9,732 nt of DNA from Dehalococcoidales bacterium. Its GTDB lineage: Bacteria > Chloroflexota > Dehalococcoidia > Dehalococcoidales > RBG-16-60-22. The position numbers and the translations under genes are program-made. Below, one piece after another: positions 5,596-9,732 of the stretch (the first letter of the stretch is position 1; each line of letters starts with the position of its first letter). The stretch covers positions 1 through 9,732 of the forward strand of contig DAOWCR010000034.1 in NCBI GenBank assembly GCA_030639445.1, given 5' to 3'. The notes below the pieces were generated by a model. It had not been told where the DNA came from. It worked only from the letters and a program-made list of their open reading frames with translations, and made no database searches.

Positions 5596-5967
5596 AAAGC
5601 CCCCTCTGGAAAATCCGATTTGGCAACATTTGGCAACATTTGGCAACATTTTGGCAACGCCCTGGGCATGCCTCAGACCAGCGTTCCCGCCCGTGTTGTC
5701 TTCATTAATTAGTCCCGGCGGGATGAGCCGGTCGAAACGCTCGGCCGCGGTCTCCTGCATGGTCGGTAACACGTGGGAATAAGTGTCCATGGTAAAAGCC
5801 ACGCTCGAATGCCCCAGCCTCTCGCTGACTACCTTGGGATGAACGCCGGCCATGAACAGCAGGGTGGCGTGGGTGTGCCTCAGGTCGTGGAAGCGTATGT
5901 GGGGCAGTCCCGCCTGGCGGAGGACCCGGGCGAAGGTGTGGGTCACCGTGCTCGGGTCGAGCTTCAA
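5593..5967 (-). pseudogene. Truncated tyrosine recombinase (phage-type integrase, C-terminal half)
   Basis: About 124 codons remain of a site-specific recombinase normally near 300-400 residues. HDLRHTHATLLFMAG, LGHSS and DTYSHVL carry the second catalytic arginine with its histidine, the third-box histidine and the tyrosine nucleophile of the family. The SAM-like arm- and core-binding domains and the first catalytic arginine are absent. Recognisable homology begins at LDPSTVTHTF, directly after a TTG codon at 5967, and the frame meets a stop (TAA) eight codons further upstream in AT-rich DNA of different character. The protein cannot recombine DNA by itself. Its last 20 or so codons run through a tandem repeat (TGGCAACATT) and end four bases from tRNA-Lys. 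It is best read as the scar of an integrated element. Confidence 0.85.
5621..5658. repeat. 10-bp tandem repeat TGGCAACATT, three and a half copies
   Basis: Three exact copies lie head to tail at 5621-5630, 5631-5640 and 5641-5650, followed by TTGGCAAC (5651-5658). They sit between the tRNA 3' end and the conserved part of the integrase, inside its extended C-terminal frame. Repeats in this location could be recombinase or excisionase arm-binding sites, or simply slippage. There are no spacers, so it is not a CRISPR array. Confidence 0.85.
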
Positions 5968-6171
5968 TAATTTAGCGATGAATCTAATTTATATTTCAAT
6001 CCGCATAACTGTCAATATCCCATCATAGCCATGAACCCTTGGGCACGTAGAATGTCATTATAACTCTAGGGAGGGACAGTTTGTCGTAGTTCTACACCAT
6101 GATACGGTTAGTTAGCGGAGAGGTGAGCAATTTAACTGCCGGTTAACTGAATCCAAGCCTTATGTCTATCG
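5968..6171. other. AT-rich gap between integrase remnant and dehydrogenase gene
   Basis: This stretch of about 200 bases shows no convincing gene or terminator. It is visibly richer in A and T than the sequence on the left. TTAACTG occurs twice (6132-6138, 6143-6149) around a weak TTAAC/GTTAA hairpin. It marks the junction between the broken integrase and the metabolic operon. Confidence 0.5.
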
Positions 6172-7542
6172 TTATAACAGACCAACGCCGGGACTTAATA
6201 TGTTGTTGGGGTCGAAGACACTCTTAATCCCCCGCATTAACTCCCACGTTTTGCCGTCCGGATAGATATCAAGGTCGGGAAGCCTGATTACCCCCAGGCC
6301 GTGCTCGCCGGTGATAACTCCGCCCAGTTTGACGGCTTCCTGATATATCTCCCTTTTTACCTCGCGCAATTTTCCTTTTTCTGCCAGGTCGTTCAGCAGA
6401 TGGGGATGGAGATTTCCATCTCCGGCATGTCCATAGGTCGGAATAGTGGCATTAAACCGTTGGGCAATTTCATCCACTTTATCCATCATAACCCCGATAC
6501 TGGCGGGAGGTACGGTTATATCCAGAACGTCGGCCACTCTATCTTTTAGTGAGACATATACTTCACTTCTTATCTTTAGAATATTGGCCTGTTCCTCCTT
6601 TCTCTCGGCGATTAATATGTCAACGGCGTGGTACCTCTCACAAATAGCTGAGACTTTCTCACCTTGCCGATACACCTCATCTTCACTGTCCCCGGTCAGT
6701 ATAATAATCAAATAGGCTCTTCCCTTAGTGGCTGGCCACTTCATACCGAGTCTATTAGCCGAAATTTCAATTACTTCACGTTCTACATATTCTATCGCCA
6801 GTGGTACTACTCCGCTCTGCAATATTTTCGGGACGCTGTCAATAGCTTCATGGCGGTTATCATATGATATGACCAGGGTACCACTGCTGGCGAACTTAGA
6901 ACAAAGCCGAAAAATCACTTTAGTTATTACTCCCAGAGTTCCCCCGCTGTTTATCAGCAGGTGCATTAAATCGAAGCCCTGGTTATTCTTGAGTAACTTT
7001 CCGCCCACCTTGAGAATTTCACCGGTGGGTGCCACGGCTTCAAGCCCTTTGACGAAGTTCCGGATGACTCCGTACTTCACGGCTCTGACGCCACCAGCAT
7101 TGCAGGCAACCAGACCGCCAATATGAGCTCCTTCATCTCCAGGATGCGGCGGAAAGAACAGACCGGCGTCTTCCACCGCCTTTAACATGGCACCAAGAGT
7201 GACACCGCTTTCCACCACTATCATTAGATTGTCTCTATCCACTTCCTCAATTTTATCCAGTCTTTCCGTTGAGAGGACTATGCCATCTACGGTAGGTACC
7301 GCACCCCCGCATATTCCGGTGCCGCCCCCCCTAATGAAAACCGGCGTTTTCTCACGGTTGGCCAGTTTTAGAATTCTGGAAACCTCGTTGGTGCTGGCCG
7401 GCTTTACCAGGATGACATTATCCGTCGGTTTGCGCCTTATCGCTAAAGGCGTTTCATCGACGAGATACCGCCTCATTTTTTCTCGTTTTGTTATCACCCA
7501 GTCCTCACCGACAATCTCCCGTAATTTCTCTGCTTTTATCAT
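6172..7542 (-). CDS. FAD-linked 2-hydroxyacid dehydrogenase, GlcD/lactate dehydrogenase family
   Basis: This 456-residue flavoprotein of the VAO/FAD_binding_4 type is the size of GlcD and D-lactate dehydrogenases. It would oxidise lactate, glycolate or a similar 2-hydroxyacid to the keto acid in the cytoplasm. The N-terminal FAD domain shows RGGGTGICGGAVP (71-83, pyrophosphate loop), PPHPGDEGAHIGGLVACNAGG (131-151) and YGVIRNFVKGLEAV. The C-terminal FAD-oxidase domain shows YGHAGDGNLHPH (370-381, metal and substrate histidines), GEHGLG (412-417) and FDPNNILSPG (443-452). ATG 7542-7540 overlaps the etfA stop in ATGA, with AGGAGGT (7550-7556) seven bases before it, so translation is coupled. 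Being last in an etfB-etfA-dehydrogenase operon, it should hand its electrons to the ETF rather than to an iron-sulfur GlcF subunit, and no GlcF gene is present here. The substrate cannot be fixed from sequence by eye. Confidence 0.9.
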   Translation of the reverse strand: MIKAEKLREIVGEDWVITKREKMRRYLVDETPLAIRRKPTDNVILVKPASTNEVSRILKLANREKTPVFIRGGGTGICGGAVPTVDGIVLSTERLDKIEEVDRDNLMIVVESGVTLGAMLKAVEDAGLFFPPHPGDEGAHIGGLVACNAGGVRAVKYGVIRNFVKGLEAVAPTGEILKVGGKLLKNNQGFDLMHLLINSGGTLGVITKVIFRLCSKFASSGTLVISYDNRHEAIDSVPKILQSGVVPLAIEYVEREVIEISANRLGMKWPATKGRAYLIIILTGDSEDEVYRQGEKVSAICERYHAVDILIAERKEEQANILKIRSEVYVSLKDRVADVLDITVPPASIGVMMDKVDEIAQRFNATIPTYGHAGDGNLHPHLLNDLAEKGKLREVKREIYQEAVKLGGVITGEHGLGVIRLPDLDIYPDGKTWELMRGIKSVFDPNNILSPGVGLL

Positions 7543-8525
7543 GAACCGGACCTCCTAATTTTAATCCTGTCTATTAGCTTCGGGACGACATGGTAGAGGT
7601 CTCCGACGATTCCATAGTCAGCTACCCTGAATATTGGGGCGGATGGGTCGCTGTTTATGGCAATAATGACCTCGGACTCCCTCATGCCGGCCAAGTGTTG
7701 CGGACTGCCGGAAATACCGCAGGCGATATAAATTCTCGGCTTTACCGTATTGCCGCTAAATCCGACCTGATGTTCTCTGGCTATCCAGCCGCTATCCACC
7801 GGCGGTCGGCTGGAGCCAACCACACCTCCGAGAAGCTTGGCTAAATCAGCTAAAAGGCAAAAGTCTTCCGCTTTTTTCAGTCCCATGCCGCCCGATACAA
7901 TCACATCGGCCTCCGCTACATTAACTTCGCCTGACTTTTCCTTGTGCACGATGGTCAATAGCGAGGGGGTAAGTTCCGCCTCTTTCCTGATTATTTCCCC
8001 CTTCCGGCCCACATCCCGGCGGAGGCTCTGCATAATTTTATATCTAACTGTCGCCATTTGCGGCCTGGTTCTCGTTTTTATGTGGGCCAGGACGTTACCG
8101 CTAAATGCCGGACGAATCTGGACTAAACTGCCATCCTTATCAATCGCCAAGCTGGTGCAATCTGCCGTTAATCCGGTGCCCAGCGCCGCCGCTACGCGGG
8201 ATCCCAGTGACCGGCCCCAATGGGTGGCCCCCAGTAAGAATATCTCCGGCTTAACTTCCTTTACCAGCTTTACGAGATTGAGCTTATAGTTCAGTAAATT
8301 GAAATCGTTAAAGACCGGATGGTCGTACCAAAATACTTTATCGGCACCATAATAAATAAGCTCCCCGGCCTCTTCTTTAATCTGGCTACCCAGTAAGACA
8401 CCGGAAAGCGGAACGCCGAGACTATCGGCTAATTCTCTACCCTTGCCCAGCAGTTCATATGAGACCGGATGGATGCTACCTTCCCGTTGTTCGGCAAAGA
8501 CCATTAAGCCGGTATAGCCGTTCAC
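7539..8525 (-). CDS. etfA: Electron transfer flavoprotein, alpha subunit
   Basis: This 328-residue EtfA/FixB-type protein has an N-terminal ETF domain (about 5-190) with GATHWGRSLGSRVAAALGTGLTAD modified only slightly from the family consensus. The C-terminal FAD-binding domain (about 205-320) has VSGGMGLKK, GSSRPPVDSGW (237-247), QVGFSGNTVKP (253-263), the GISGSPQH loop (270-277) and NSDPSAPIF...ADYGIVGDL (291-310). It holds one FAD and receives electrons from a partner dehydrogenase. The start is GTG 8525-8523, sharing one base with the etfB stop (TAGTG), with GGAG about eight bases before it. The N-terminus starts directly at the ETF fold, and no CxxCxxC ferredoxin-like extension is present, unlike what I recall for the alpha subunit of the Acetobacterium lactate dehydrogenase complex. 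It is translationally coupled to both neighbours. Confidence 0.93.
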   Translation of the reverse strand: MNGYTGLMVFAEQREGSIHPVSYELLGKGRELADSLGVPLSGVLLGSQIKEEAGELIYYGADKVFWYDHPVFNDFNLLNYKLNLVKLVKEVKPEIFLLGATHWGRSLGSRVAAALGTGLTADCTSLAIDKDGSLVQIRPAFSGNVLAHIKTRTRPQMATVRYKIMQSLRRDVGRKGEIIRKEAELTPSLLTIVHKEKSGEVNVAEADVIVSGGMGLKKAEDFCLLADLAKLLGGVVGSSRPPVDSGWIAREHQVGFSGNTVKPRIYIACGISGSPQHLAGMRESEVIIAINSDPSAPIFRVADYGIVGDLYHVVPKLIDRIKIRRSGS

Positions 8526-9337
8526 TACTCATCTCCAATATTCGACTTTCCGCCAAGGAGGTTAACTATCGCATCTGCAATTTCATCGGTTGCTTTATCT
8601 ACCGTGTTTCTAAAGACCTTTCCTTTTCTGCCTTCCTCGATAGGTATCATGACCTTGTGAACTCTGGTGGGTGAGCCCCGGACGCCAAATCTGTCCGGGT
8701 CGGCAACGGTAGAGAGCTCTTCTGCGCTCCATATCTCGACTCTCGCTTTTCTGGCATTTACCTTGTCTCGAAAAGTCGGCAGCCGGGGTGTATTGGCGTC
8801 CTTGGTTACCGTAATCAGTACCGGCAGGCCAGATTCTACGGTATAAAGCTCAGCTTCCATATCGCACACCGCCACCAGTCTTTCGCCTACCTCCGCCAAC
8901 CTGGAGACATAAGCCACGTGTGGTATTCCCAGATGTTCCGCCAGTTCCGGTCCGACCTGACCGGTATCGCCATCGACCGTCTTTTCGCCACATATTATCA
9001 AATCGAATTCCCCTAATTTTTTGATGGCGCTGGCCAGAGTGTATGAAGTTGCCAGGGTATCAGCTCCGGCCAACGTTCTATCTTCGAGCAACACGGCTCT
9101 ATCCGCTCCCCTGGCCAGGGCATCTCTTAACGCCGTTTCTGCCCGTCCAGGTCCCATGCTTATCGCGGTAATCGTACCCCCCAGCTTTTCCTTTATCTGA
9201 ACGGCCGCCTCCAGGGCATAGAGGTCAAAGGGGTTTATTTCGGCATTAGCCGAACTCCTGTCTACTATTCTTTTATCAGCTTTAAACTTCACCTGGCTCA
9301 TATCGGGAACTTGTTTGATTGGCACGATAGTTCTCAA
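8525..9337 (-). CDS. etfB: Electron transfer flavoprotein, beta subunit
   Basis: This is a 270-residue EtfB/FixA-type protein. Visible are IVPIKQVPD (4-12), the conserved INPFDLYALEAAVQIKE (34-50), SMGPGRAETALRDALARGADRAVLL (60-84), and the ETF-beta signature DLIICGEKTVDGDTGQVGPELAEHLGIPHVAYV (112-144), which binds the second nucleotide (AMP, or FAD in bifurcating ETFs). The frame is open for 60 further codons upstream, but homology begins at RTIVPIKQV, and TTG 9337-9335 is preceded by GGAGG at 9345-9349 with a seven-base gap, so I take TTG as the start. The VDGDTGQVGP form resembles ETFs of anaerobes; whether the protein bifurcates electrons cannot be decided by eye. It is the first gene of the operon, ending in the TAGTG overlap with etfA. 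Confidence 0.92.
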   Translation of the reverse strand: MRTIVPIKQVPDMSQVKFKADKRIVDRSSANAEINPFDLYALEAAVQIKEKLGGTITAISMGPGRAETALRDALARGADRAVLLEDRTLAGADTLATSYTLASAIKKLGEFDLIICGEKTVDGDTGQVGPELAEHLGIPHVAYVSRLAEVGERLVAVCDMEAELYTVESGLPVLITVTKDANTPRLPTFRDKVNARKARVEIWSAEELSTVADPDRFGVRGSPTRVHKVMIPIEEGRKGKVFRNTVDKATDEIADAIVNLLGGKSNIGDE

Positions 9338-9467
9338 CCTGATTCCTCCGAAAAAACTTGTCTCTGATCTCCCGCCGCTACCCTCTTTGTACCCTCCAGG
9401 TGTTCTGCGTTTGACATCAATTGAACTCTTCTTTCGGGCAAATAACGGTTCCAGTATATTTCTCAAA

Positions 9468-9476
9468 ATTATACCA
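9468..9476 (-). promoter_or_regulatory. Probable extended -10 promoter of the etfB-etfA-dehydrogenase operon
   Basis: On the minus strand TGGTATAAT reads from 9476 to 9468: a perfect TATAAT with an extended TGn element. No good -35 is visible at 16-18 bases, which is tolerated with an extended -10. Transcription would start near 9461, leaving a leader of about 124 bases before the TTG of etfB. Confidence 0.45.
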
Positions 9477-9525
9477 GATAAAGGGCTGCTTCTCGTAACC
9501 GGCTGCGAAATTAACATTTAGCCAG

Positions 9526-9542
9526 ATTGTGTGATCCACAAT
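9526..9542. promoter_or_regulatory. Operator-like palindrome upstream of etfB
   Basis: ATTGTG (9526-9531) and CACAAT (9537-9542) form a perfect 6-bp inverted repeat around TGATC, 17 bp in total. It lies about 50 bases upstream of the putative -10. Size and symmetry suit a dimeric activator or repressor. The family cannot be named: the half-sites share only TTGT/ACAA with GntR/LldR-type sites, and the spacing differs. Confidence 0.35.
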
Positions 9543-9732
9543 ATCGGCGTCGCCAACACAACGTATAAAAAGGTGCGCTCAATTTCACGCCTAATATCCA
9601 CGCCTATTCGATCTGGATAAAAAAGGAACCCTTATTGGAGTGTTGCACAGCGGATTCAATGATTAGATGCTGTTATAAGTAAACAATATGACGTTTTGTG
9701 ACTTTCTAACGTATCTTACACAGCCCCTATTA
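9543..9732. other. Gene-free right end
   Basis: No open frame of note is present on either strand in this AT-rich stretch. CACGCCTA occurs twice, 13 bases apart (9586-9593 and 9599-9606). Otherwise I see nothing that I can name. It is probably the upstream intergenic region of the next gene beyond the window. Confidence 0.5.

Noticed and set aside
5621..5658. CRISPR-like array
   Set aside because: The repeats are 10 bp, contiguous and without spacers.
6728..7126. Plus-strand open frame of 132 codons, and others over 6301-7558
   Set aside because: They lie antisense to the clearly conserved FAD dehydrogenase and show no domain or ribosome binding site.
7837..8289. Plus-strand open frame of 150 codons
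   Set aside because: It is antisense to etfA, whose conserved motifs fill the same stretch.
9338..9517. Sixty extra N-terminal codons of the etfB frame
   Set aside because: The extension has no ETF homology, and a TTG with a well-spaced GGAGG sits exactly where the conserved protein begins.

Overview
The window looks like a bacterial chromosome segment, most likely from a Dehalococcoidia-type Chloroflexota. The main reason is the archaeal/bacterial-type Elp3 encoded at 1948-3327, whose length (459 aa), cysteine positions (C23/C27/C30 and C310/C312/C315) and overall wording closely resemble my recollection of Dehalococcoides mccartyi Elp3. The Trm9-like methyltransferase and the integrase C-terminus also resemble Dehalococcoidia proteins. 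No search was run, so the taxonomy is inference.

Layout. The left part (1-5516) is by eye GC-rich and chromosomal in character. It holds the tail of an unidentified frame (3-122), a small zincin metallopeptidase (126-500), a DUF4382 lipoprotein with a duplicated helical tail (613-1836) and a terminator. Elp3 follows on the minus strand and converges on the lipoprotein gene. A G/C-rich palindromic repeat lies between elp3 and a divergent Trm9/ALKBH8-like methyltransferase that has no canonical start codon. After that come a small zinc-ribbon protein, a half-size ArsP/DUF318-type permease and an EthD-like dimeric alpha/beta-barrel protein. A tRNA-Lys(CTT) gene (5517-5589) is followed within four bases by the 3' end of a tyrosine recombinase that has lost its N-terminal half (5593-5967). 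This is the signature of an integrative-element boundary.

The right part (about 5970-9732) is visibly more AT-rich. It holds one minus-strand operon with overlapping genes, read from right to left: etfB (TTG start, 9337-8525), etfA (8525-7539) and a GlcD-type FAD-linked 2-hydroxyacid dehydrogenase (7542-6172). The order EtfB-EtfA-dehydrogenase is that of the lactate dehydrogenase/Etf complex of anaerobes (lctBCD of Acetobacterium woodii), so the operon probably oxidises lactate, glycolate or a similar acid and passes electrons through the ETF, possibly by electron confurcation. A 395-base leader/upstream region holds an extended -10 and an operator-like palindrome.

The most interesting inference is that Elp3 (which makes cm5U34 in tRNA) and the Trm9-like methyltransferase (the family that methylates cm5U to mcm5U) sit side by side. 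Together with the zinc-ribbon protein they may form a compact bacterial wobble-uridine modification module. Second is the lctBCD-like operon lying beyond a tRNA/integrase scar, which suggests it was acquired horizontally.
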